NCBI RefSeq assembly: GCF_037198315.1
Contig: NZ_CP144913.1
Coordinates: 3,100,001-3,164,000, forward strand
DNA from: Janibacter sp. A1S7
Lineage (GTDB): Bacteria; Actinomycetota; Actinomycetes; Actinomycetales; Dermatophilaceae
Length of the DNA stretch: 64,000 bases
Direction of reading: 5' to 3'
The notes beneath the pieces are model-generated. The model ran no database searches, was not told where the DNA came from, and saw only the letters and a program-made list of their open reading frames with translations. Each line of letters opens with the position of its first letter. Within the stretch, counting starts at the first letter, position 1. Positions 57,946-64,000 of this stretch are shown piece by piece. The position numbers and the translations under genes are program-made.

Positions 57946-58725
57946 ATGGCCAAGCTGTCCCAGCCGACCAAGGCCGCGATCGGCACCAGCCTCGCCGGTG
58001 GCGCCTTCTCGGCCCTGTCCAGTGCTCCACTGCAGTTCGGGCACCTCTTCCGGGGGCGCTTCCCGACGGTGGCCGTGACGGGCATGACCGGTGTCGGCAA
58101 GACCCGCTTGGCCGACCGTCTTGCCCGGCGGGCCTCCGTCGAGGCCACTCTCGACGACGGCTCGGCGACGATGGAGCGACGTACGCGCAAGACCGCCAAG
58201 GGTCGCGGCTTCCGTTTCCGGGTCGTCCCGGGTGACAACGCCGCGACGCGGCTGTCCGCGCTCGACGAGGTCTTCCACGACGACCCGGTCGACGGCGTGC
58301 TGCACGTCGTGGCCAACGGCCACGCCACACCGCGCGGGTCCATGTCGACAGACGCCACCCGCGAGGAGCTCCTGGCGACCGAGCTGGAGGACTTCGCGAT
58401 CACCGCGCACCGGATCGCCTCGATGGCCGTGCGGCGCGACCGACCGATCTGGGTGGTCATCGTCGTGACGAAGGCCGACCTCTTCACCGACGACGTGGAC
58501 GACGCCGTCAGGTACTACTCCCCCGGCAGCGGCACCCCCTTCGGCGCCAAGGTCGACGAGCTGCGCTCGCTCGCCGGCAGCGCCCGCCTCTCCGTCGACG
58601 TCCTGCCGATGTTCACCGAGGCCGAGACCGTCACCGGCAGGGAGAAGAAGCAGGCCGACCGCGGCTCCGCGGAGCTGATCAGCCGCCTCGAGTCCCGGAT
58701 GGCCCAGCTCAGCGGCCACGTCTGA
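57946..58725 (+). CDS. Predicted P-loop GTPase of unknown function
   Basis: A 259-aa protein starts at ATG 57946, immediately downstream of the mycoredoxin gene. It has a Walker A TGMTGVGKTRLADRL (G46-T53 core), a presumed switch region, and VTKADLFTDD as guanine-specificity motif (TKAD in place of NKxD). The protein ends in a charged helix. I do not recognise the family beyond a TRAFAC-like GTPase. The N-terminal 30 residues (MAKLSQPTKAAIGTSLAGGAFSALSS) are weakly amphipathic, perhaps membrane-touching. Coupling to mycoredoxin is suggestive but unexplained. Confidence 0.7.
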   Translation: MAKLSQPTKAAIGTSLAGGAFSALSSAPLQFGHLFRGRFPTVAVTGMTGVGKTRLADRLARRASVEATLDDGSATMERRTRKTAKGRGFRFRVVPGDNAATRLSALDEVFHDDPVDGVLHVVANGHATPRGSMSTDATREELLATELEDFAITAHRIASMAVRRDRPIWVVIVVTKADLFTDDVDDAVRYYSPGSGTPFGAKVDELRSLAGSARLSVDVLPMFTEAETVTGREKKQADRGSAELISRLESRMAQLSGHV

Positions 58726-58789
58726 CCCTCCGGGCGCCCACGGTCCGCAGGACGACCGGTGCACCAGACCCTCTCGACCAGCGGGCCAC

Positions 58790-60058
58790 TCAGAAGGTGT
58801 GCCGCAGCGGGTAGCTGCTGACCCCCTTCGCGTCCGTGCGGGTCGCGAGCACGTGGGAGAGCTCGAGCTCGTGCCGCTCGAAGGCGATCCGGGAGCCGGT
58901 CATGTACAGCCCCCACACGCGGGCAGTGCCCTCGCCGACCTCCGCGACGGCCTCGTCCCAGTGCGCCTCGAGGTTGCGGTTCCATCCGGCGAGGGTCATG
59001 GCGTAGTGGGGACGCAGGTTCTCGGCGTGCTGCACCTCGAGACCGACGTCCTGGGCCGCGCCGAGCACCGTGCCCATCCCGATCAGCTCCCCGTCGGGGA
59101 AGACGTACCGGTCGATGAACGCACCGGTCTGCTGACGCCGGTTGTCCGGCCGGGTGATGCAGTGGTTGAGCAGTCGTCCCCCGGGACGCAACTTGTCGCG
59201 CAGGGTGGTGAAGTACGCCGGGTAGTTGCGCACGCCGATGTGCTCGGTCAGGCCGATCGAGCTCACCGCGTCGAAGTCACCCTCCGGCACGTCGCGGTAG
59301 TCCATGAACCGCACCTCGGCGAGGTCGCCGAGCCCGGCGCGGTCGATGGCCTCCTTGGCCCAGTCCGCCTGTGCGCGCGAGAGGGTCACGCCGAGCGCCT
59401 TGACCCCGTACTCGCGAGCGGCGTGCATGACCATCCCACCCCAGCCGCAGCCGACGTCGAGCAGCCGCTGACCGGGCTGCAGGTCGAGCTTGCGGGCGAT
59501 CAGGTCGTACTTGGCGAACTGTGCCTCCTCGAGCGAGGACGCCACCGTCGGGAAGAGGGCGCAGGTGTAGGTCATCGACGGACCGAGGACCAGCTCGTAG
59601 AAGCGGTTGGAGACGTCGTAGTGGTGGCTGATGGCCTCCGAGTCGCGGTGCTTGCTGTGCCGCACGCCCTCGAAGACGCGCCGCCAGCGCGGGAGGGTCT
59701 CCTGCGGCGGCACCGGCGGCGGGTCGAGGTGGCGCCAGCCGAGCCCGCGCACGAGCTCGAGCGCCTCGCGCGGACCGGGCATGTTCCAGCGCTCCTGGTT
59801 GCGCATGGCGTTCATCAGCGGGTACGGGTCGCCGGGGTGGAACCCGGTCGCCACGAGGTCCCCCATGATGTAGGCCCGCGCCACGCCGAGGTCGCCGGGC
59901 GCCGTCAGCAGATAGGACAGACCACGCTCGGTGCGCAGGTCCATGGTGAAGGGCGCGTCCGGCGGCCCGGCCGAGCTACCGTCGTACGCCGTGATGTGCA
60001 CCGGGAGTTCCTCCGGCACGAAGGATGCCAGCGCCTCAGCGATCGCGATCCTGCTCAT
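58790..60058 (-). CDS. Cyclopropane-fatty-acyl-phospholipid synthase family methyltransferase (probable 10-methylene fatty acid methyltransferase)
   Basis: A 422-aa SAM-dependent methyltransferase of the CFA synthase family. The AdoMet site is LLDVGCGWGGMVMHAAREYG and the substrate block is HYDVSNRFYELVLGPSMTYTCALFP (conserved HYD..NDFY/YELVLGxxMxYSCA). It overlaps the FAD-oxidoreductase gene by four bases. In actinobacteria this exact gene pair (Tms/Bfa system) makes 10-methyl fatty acids such as tuberculostearate: this enzyme adds a methylene at the double bond of oleoyl chains and the flavoenzyme reduces it. That assignment is from the neighbourhood; sequence alone also allows cyclopropanation. 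Confidence 0.9.
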   Translation of the reverse strand: MSRIAIAEALASFVPEELPVHITAYDGSSAGPPDAPFTMDLRTERGLSYLLTAPGDLGVARAYIMGDLVATGFHPGDPYPLMNAMRNQERWNMPGPREALELVRGLGWRHLDPPPVPPQETLPRWRRVFEGVRHSKHRDSEAISHHYDVSNRFYELVLGPSMTYTCALFPTVASSLEEAQFAKYDLIARKLDLQPGQRLLDVGCGWGGMVMHAAREYGVKALGVTLSRAQADWAKEAIDRAGLGDLAEVRFMDYRDVPEGDFDAVSSIGLTEHIGVRNYPAYFTTLRDKLRPGGRLLNHCITRPDNRRQQTGAFIDRYVFPDGELIGMGTVLGAAQDVGLEVQHAENLRPHYAMTLAGWNRNLEAHWDEAVAEVGEGTARVWGLYMTGSRIAFERHELELSHVLATRTDAKGVSSYPLRHTF

Positions 60059-61440
60059 TTCCTGCCCACCGCCTTCTCGTAGAGGCCGGTCAACCGGCCG
60101 TCCGGGTCGTACTCGTCTCGTACTCGGGTGAGGTTCTCGCCATCGTAGAGACGGTCGAAGACCTCTCGCTCGTAGTAGGCCTCGGAGTAGAGGGACTTGT
60201 GCCCGCCCAGCTCATGCACCGTGGCCTCGATGGCGCGGTTCAGCGGGCCCCTGGGTGCCTCGTCGCCGACGGGCACCGTGCCCCAGAACCCGACGTTGAC
60301 GTAGGTGACCCCCGGACGAAGGGGGTAGGTGGGCCAGGTGCGCACCCGGCCGTCGACCTCCCGGAGGCGAAGGGGGCACAACCACACCGGACGCATACCC
60401 ACCTCGGCGTCGAACCACGCGAGGAACTCCGGCAGCCGGTCGAGGGTCACCTCGACGTCCTGGATGACCCGCTCGCGCCGCGGCCGCCCCGCACGGGCGT
60501 CGAGGCGGTCGATGACATCGAAGCGCCGGTCGAGGCCGATGATCGTGTGGTAGACGTCCGACCGCCGCCAGCGGCGGGGCCAGACGCGGCGCACCCAGGG
60601 GTTCTGCACGCCGAAGGCGCCGGAGCACCAGAACCAGTCGGTGTCCCAGCGCCAGAGGTAGTCGTGGGTGGTGAGCAGGTCGGTGGTGCGCTCCCGGAGG
60701 GAGCGGTAGTAGATCTGCTGCCCGGTGTAGTCACTCGTCGGGCGGGCGTCATCGGTCCACGTCCCGAGCGTCAGGTAGAGCTCGTCCGGGGAGAAGGCGA
60801 CCCCGTCCAGCGCGTCGACCCGAGTCCCCTCGTGCTCGCCATCGGCGACGATCGCCTCCACCGCCTCGACGAGCGACCGCGCGTCGTCGAAGCGCAGGTG
60901 CCGCAGAGCCACCCGGGAACGCACCGGCTCGAGCTCGATCTGCAGCCGGGTGGCGTACCCCAGCGATCCGTAGGAGTTGGGGAAGGCAGCGAAGAGGTCG
61001 GCGTGCTCACCGTCCGGGGTGGCGGTGACGACCTGACCGGAGCCGGTGAGGACGTCCATCTCGAGGACGGACTCGTGCGGCAGGCCGTTGCGGAAGCTCG
61101 TCGACTCGATGCCCAGCCCGGTGACCGCTCCGCCGAGGGTGATCGTGCGCAGCTGCGGCACGACGAGCGGGATGAGGCCGTACGGCAACGTGGCCGCGAC
61201 GAGGTCCTCGTAGGTGCACATGCCCTGCACCTGTGCGGTGCGGTGCCGGGCGTCGACCTCGATGACGCCGGTCAGGCCGGAGACGTCGAGGCCGGGTGCG
61301 TGGGTGCCAGAGCGGGGCCGGAAGAGATTGGAGGTCTTCTTCGCCAGGCGCACCGGTGCGCCGCGGGGGATCGCGTCGTGGGACCGCACGAGGCGGTCCA
61401 CGGCCTCGGCGTGCGAAGCCCAGCCAACTGTCTGCGCCAT
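60055..61440 (-). CDS. FAD-linked oxidoreductase paired with the CFA-type methyltransferase (10-methyl fatty acid reductase candidate)
   Basis: A 461-aa FAD-binding oxidase/reductase of the PCMH/VAO (D-lactate dehydrogenase-like) fold. LTGVIEVDARHRTAQVQGMCTYEDLVAATLPYGLIPLVVPQLRTITLGGAVTGLGIESTSFRNGLPHESVLEMDVLTGSGQVV is the classical FAD domain of this group. ATG 61440 is the start; a much longer upstream frame to 61794 is not credible. It precedes the methyltransferase in the same operon, so the pair likely builds 10-methyl-branched phospholipid acyl chains, as in the TmsAB/BfaAB systems. The reductase role is inferred from that pairing. Confidence 0.87.
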   Translation of the reverse strand: MAQTVGWASHAEAVDRLVRSHDAIPRGAPVRLAKKTSNLFRPRSGTHAPGLDVSGLTGVIEVDARHRTAQVQGMCTYEDLVAATLPYGLIPLVVPQLRTITLGGAVTGLGIESTSFRNGLPHESVLEMDVLTGSGQVVTATPDGEHADLFAAFPNSYGSLGYATRLQIELEPVRSRVALRHLRFDDARSLVEAVEAIVADGEHEGTRVDALDGVAFSPDELYLTLGTWTDDARPTSDYTGQQIYYRSLRERTTDLLTTHDYLWRWDTDWFWCSGAFGVQNPWVRRVWPRRWRRSDVYHTIIGLDRRFDVIDRLDARAGRPRRERVIQDVEVTLDRLPEFLAWFDAEVGMRPVWLCPLRLREVDGRVRTWPTYPLRPGVTYVNVGFWGTVPVGDEAPRGPLNRAIEATVHELGGHKSLYSEAYYEREVFDRLYDGENLTRVRDEYDPDGRLTGLYEKAVGRK

Positions 61441-61583
61441 ACACAGAACACTATCCCTCGTCCGGTGGACCGCCACACCCGGTTTTCGAGCACCGGACAC
61501 CGCCCGCACCCCCCCGTCGCACCTGCCCGGGCTCCCGCGCCCGGACACGAATCGCCGCAGCACGTTCGACGGGAGCGAGCCGG

Positions 61584-62288
61584 TCAGCCAGCGAAGTCGA
61601 CGATGACGTCGAGGCACTCGCTCGGCGCCTCCCACAGCGTGTTGTGGTCGCGCCCCTCGACCAGGACGCGGCGAGCATCCGGGATGACCGACCCGAGGAC
61701 CGCGCTCATCTGCGGGGGGACGAGAGAGTCCTGCGCGCCGTGCACGAGCAGCGTGGGCACCGTGACCCGGTCGGCGAGCGCGTCGGTCTCCCACCGGTCC
61801 GGCACGAGGAGGCGCGGGAAGGCGCGCACCACCCGACGCACCATCGCGGTCATCGAGATGAAGGGCGAGACGAGGACCAGGCGGCCGCCCCCTTCGCCGT
61901 CCTGCAGGTGCCCGTCCGCGGCGAGGTGGGCGGCGACCGCGGATCCGAGCGACTCACCCACCAGCAGCGTGTCAGCGGCGGCGAGCCCGCCCTCGCGCAG
62001 GTGGTCGAGGCCGTCCGCGGCGGCTGCGAGGATCCCCGCCTGCGAGATCCGCTGACCGGCAGCCGGGCCGTACCCGGGGTACTCGATCGCTGCGAAGCCG
62101 AGACCGTGCCGGGCGAAGAGCTCCGCGAGCGGGGCGATGGAGGCGAGGTCGGACCCGTTGCCGTGCAGGTAGACCACGGTGCGCCCGCCCCGGGGCGCGG
62201 GGCGATGGAGCAGGTGGGTCCCGCCCGTCGTCGTCTCGTGCTCGGTACCGGCGTAGTCGGGCACCGGGTAGATCAGGCGACGCAGCAT
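61584..62288 (-). CDS. Alpha/beta hydrolase
   Basis: A 234-aa serine hydrolase with nucleophile elbow VGESLGSAVA (Ser113), acid in LLVHGAQDSLVPP and His in EGRDHNTLW. The early VVYLHGNGSDLASIAPLAELFARHG is the oxyanion-loop block of the ABHD13/BEM46-like group. Its ATG directly abuts the glutaminase stop (TAG then ATG with no gap), so the two are co-translated. Substrate unknown. Confidence 0.9.
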   Translation of the reverse strand: MLRRLIYPVPDYAGTEHETTTGGTHLLHRPAPRGGRTVVYLHGNGSDLASIAPLAELFARHGLGFAAIEYPGYGPAAGQRISQAGILAAAADGLDHLREGGLAAADTLLVGESLGSAVAAHLAADGHLQDGEGGGRLVLVSPFISMTAMVRRVVRAFPRLLVPDRWETDALADRVTVPTLLVHGAQDSLVPPQMSAVLGSVIPDARRVLVEGRDHNTLWEAPSECLDVIVDFAG

Positions 62289-63551
62289 CTAGATGGCCAT
62301 CGGCGGCGGGCCGAGCAGGATGCCGTCACCGGGATCCGGATCGGGGAGGACGTCCCCGCTGTCGACGATGTGCACGACGTAGCCGTCGAGGCGCATCCGT
62401 CGCATCCCCTCGAGCAGCATCCTGCGGGCGACGCTCTCGATGTCGTGGACCTCGGTCAGGTCGACGACGACGGTGCGCTCCGGCGGCGGGTCCTCGCTGA
62501 GCCACTGCAGGACACGCTCGGCGGCGGTGAAGCCGATCAGGCCGGACAGCTCGAAGACGCGCACGGCGTCCTCTCCCTCGCCGACGACACGGACTGCGTG
62601 GACGACCGAGCGCGCCGGCGGGGCGACCTCCATCAGGTGCAGCCCCATGTCGGCGGACAGGCGCTCGAAGGTCTCGATCCCGCGCACGCTGTTGCCGTGC
62701 TGGTCCAGGCGCGGGGAGAAGGTCGAGATGCCGAGCTGCCCCGGCAGGGAACCGATGATGCCGCCGCCGACACCGCTCTTGGCGGGGATCCCGACGGTGG
62801 AGACCCAGTCGCCGGCGGAGTCGTACATGCCGCAGGTGAGCATGACCGAGAGCAGCTGGCGCACCTGCTCACCGGAGAAGACGCGCTTGCCGGTCACCGG
62901 CTGCACGCCGCCGTTGGCCAGGGTCGCCGCCATCACCGCGAGGTCACGTGCCGTCACGAGCACCGCGCACTGGCGGGAGTAGGCGCTGATGACCTCCTCC
63001 GCCGGGTCGGTGATCAGCCCCTTGCTGCGCAGCATGTGGGCGATCGCGAGGTTGCGGTCGCTCGTGTGCACCTCGGACTGCCAGACCTCCTCGTCCACCC
63101 CGAGCTCTCGACCGGCCAGGTCGCACAGGAGGCGGTGGATCAGATCGAACCGCTCACCGGCGTCGATGCCGTCCCTCCCGACGAGCGTGTGGGCCGTGAT
63201 GGCACCGGCATTGATCATCGGGTTGCGGGGTCGCCCGGTGCTCGCCTCGAAGGAGAGCTCGTCGTAGGGGTCGCCCGAGGGCTCGACATCGACCTTCTCC
63301 AGGACGGCGGCCAACCCCCGCTCGCGGATCGCCAGACCGTAGACGAAGGCCTTGGAGATCGACTGCATCGTGAATTCGACGTCGCCATCGCCCACCGAGT
63401 AGATCGAGCCGTCGACCGTGGCCATGGCCAGACCGAAGTACCTCGGGTCCACCCTGGTCAGCTCGGGGATGTACGAGGCCAGCTCGCCACCGGTCGACGA
63501 CGCGCACGCATCGGCGACCTCCGCCAGGTAGTCCGGGACGGGAGTATGCAT
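62289..63551 (-). CDS. glsA: Glutaminase A with C-terminal STAS domain
   Basis: A 420-aa protein: residues 1-300 are a serine-dependent beta-lactamase-fold glutaminase, which hydrolyses glutamine to glutamate and ammonia. The nucleophile pair is QSISK (Ser64, Lys67), with the further blocks GRPRNPMINAGAI and GGIIGSLPGQLGISTFSPRLDQHGNSVRG. From about residue 320 a STAS-type module follows (VFELSGLIGFTAAERVLQWLSEDPPPERTVVVDLTEVHDIESVARRML). Such glutaminase-STAS fusions occur in actinobacteria and some other phyla; the STAS part may control oligomerisation or a partner. It ends in direct contact with the hydrolase start. Confidence 0.95.
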   Translation of the reverse strand: MHTPVPDYLAEVADACASSTGGELASYIPELTRVDPRYFGLAMATVDGSIYSVGDGDVEFTMQSISKAFVYGLAIRERGLAAVLEKVDVEPSGDPYDELSFEASTGRPRNPMINAGAITAHTLVGRDGIDAGERFDLIHRLLCDLAGRELGVDEEVWQSEVHTSDRNLAIAHMLRSKGLITDPAEEVISAYSRQCAVLVTARDLAVMAATLANGGVQPVTGKRVFSGEQVRQLLSVMLTCGMYDSAGDWVSTVGIPAKSGVGGGIIGSLPGQLGISTFSPRLDQHGNSVRGIETFERLSADMGLHLMEVAPPARSVVHAVRVVGEGEDAVRVFELSGLIGFTAAERVLQWLSEDPPPERTVVVDLTEVHDIESVARRMLLEGMRRMRLDGYVVHIVDSGDVLPDPDPGDGILLGPPPMAI

Positions 63552-63586
63552 GCGGCGATCCTGTCATGGCCGACCCTGCGTCCGGT

Positions 63587-63859
63587 TCAGGCGAGCGGCA
63601 CGCACACCTCGGTGAGCAGGTCCTCCGGTGCGGTCTGGCTGGGGTCACTCAGGGAGCGGTTGAAGCCGAGCCGCTCGATCGGGTCGTCGAGACCGTGGCG
63701 CTCGGCGGGCACCGGGCCCTCCGCCGCGACGAACTCCTCGATCCCGGCGTGCGCCCCGACGATGAGCGTGAAGGGACCCTCGACCCTGGCCATGACGACC
63801 TGCTGCTCCGGGACCTCGTGCACCTCGAGCGGGGCCTCGACGGCGGTGCCGGCGGGCAC
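63587..63859 (-). pseudogene. GyrI-like effector-binding domain, 5' end damaged or truncated
   Basis: The visible 90 codons end a GyrI/AraC-effector-like domain: LEVHEVPEQQVVMARVEGPFTLIVGAHAGIEEFV... and PIERLGFNRSLSDPSQTAPEDLLTEVCVPL, the closing strand of such domains. The coding character clearly continues upstream of the only start (GTG 63859): the in-frame codons read RPVGEYREGDPTLSIWLPV, a typical GyrI middle block, and then hit a TGA at 63916-63914. No start lies between that TGA and the block. So either a base was lost or gained near 63905-63920 or a nonsense mutation split the gene. No SECIS-like hairpin follows this TGA, so Sec readthrough is unlikely. Confidence 0.5.
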
Positions 63860-64000
63860 GGGGAGCCAGATGGACAGGGTCGGGTCGCCCTCGCGGTACT
63901 CCCCGACGGGCCGTCAGCCGCTGCTGGACCCGTCAGGTCGGCTCGACCCGCCCAGGACGGGCGGCGCAGGCGCGGCCGCCCTCGCCCGGTCCCGTGCCTC

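Noticed and set aside
61441..61794. N-terminal extension of the FAD oxidoreductase to 61794
   Set aside because: It overlaps the upstream hydrolase gene antisense and gives an Arg-rich non-conserved sequence.
63914..63916. TGA before the GyrI-like block as a second selenocysteine codon
   Set aside because: No SECIS-like hairpin with a GU loop is visible about 11 nt downstream, and GyrI-like domains have no catalytic Cys at that position.
63914..64000. A partial minus-strand gene entering from the right edge and ending at TGA 63914-63916
   Set aside because: The 28 codons (Ala/Pro/Ser/Gly-rich) show no domain, and the stop may be part of a damaged GyrI-like gene. There is too little to support a separate CDS.
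1..64000. CRISPR arrays, insertion sequences, integrases and toxin-antitoxin pairs
   Set aside because: No regularly spaced repeats, transposase-like frames, terminal inverted repeats with target duplications, or small overlapping toxin-antitoxin frames were seen.

Overview
The window is high-GC, densely packed DNA with many GTG starts and many 1- or 4-base overlaps between stop and start codons. Mycothiol-era redox genes (a mycoredoxin, a mycothiol-dependent isomerase-like protein), a DrrAB-type exporter, a RecBCD set and a probable 10-methyl fatty acid gene pair point to an actinobacterium, probably in Micrococcales (Janibacter / Intrasporangiaceae-like). That placement is an inference from gene content, not from a marker gene. 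No rRNA, CRISPR array, insertion sequence, phage gene or replication origin was seen; the region reads as ordinary chromosome with several accessory metabolic islands.

Region 1 (1-7.0 kb) holds housekeeping and small metabolic genes: fumC, a LOG-like phosphoribohydrolase, a sterol-desaturase-family membrane enzyme, a mycothiol-isomerase-like protein, a PIG-L deacetylase, a nucleoside deaminase and a PLP transsulfuration enzyme. Region 2 (7.0-20.8 kb) is a complete selenocysteine module. A formate dehydrogenase catalytic subunit is read through an in-frame UGA (7892-7894) with a recognisable SECIS hairpin starting 11 nt downstream. It is followed by the iron-sulfur and NrfD-type membrane subunits and an OFA-family formate/oxalate-type transporter. 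Then come selD, a selenocysteine tRNA with UCA anticodon, selA and selB. A PadR regulator with a membrane protein sits between the two halves. fdhD is not in the window. Region 3 (20.8-27.7 kb) carries an OsmC protein, a YczE/YitT-like membrane protein, a TetR gene divergent from a membrane protein with two matching operators between them, PPK2, an AlaX editing protein, SelO (with Cys, not Sec, at the C-terminus), a YbaK deacylase and a DUF952 protein.

Region 4 (27.8-36.0 kb) is the most interesting. It is an eight-gene catabolic-looking island: aldehyde dehydrogenase, class III aminotransferase, DUF3830, amidase, D-2-hydroxyacid dehydrogenase, two tandem maleate isomerase/arylmalonate decarboxylase-fold proteins and a GntR/FCD regulator. 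It is arranged as two divergent promoter pairs, and both intergenic regions carry the same palindrome family (TTGTC-N8-GRCAA), three sites in all. The substrate is unknown, and one of the two isomerase-fold proteins has lost its second catalytic cysteine.

Region 5 (36.0-52.4 kb) has a Glu/Leu/Phe/Val-type dehydrogenase divergent from a LysR regulator, a DUF998 protein and monoacylglycerol-lipase-like hydrolase, a DUF3105-DUF305 pair, a serine/threonine dehydratase, an acetyltransferase and the overlapping recC-recB-recD operon. Region 6 (52.5-64 kb) has an ASCH protein, a DrrAB-type ABC exporter, a secreted metzincin protease, an LLM flavin oxidoreductase, a SprT-like protein, mycoredoxin with a P-loop GTPase, the FAD oxidoreductase / CFA-synthase-like pair, a hydrolase directly abutting a glutaminase-STAS fusion, and a damaged GyrI-like domain at the right edge. 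Across the whole window the heptamer CGAAGGG is conspicuously frequent on both strands, and it forms the base of two of the perfect or near-perfect hairpins.
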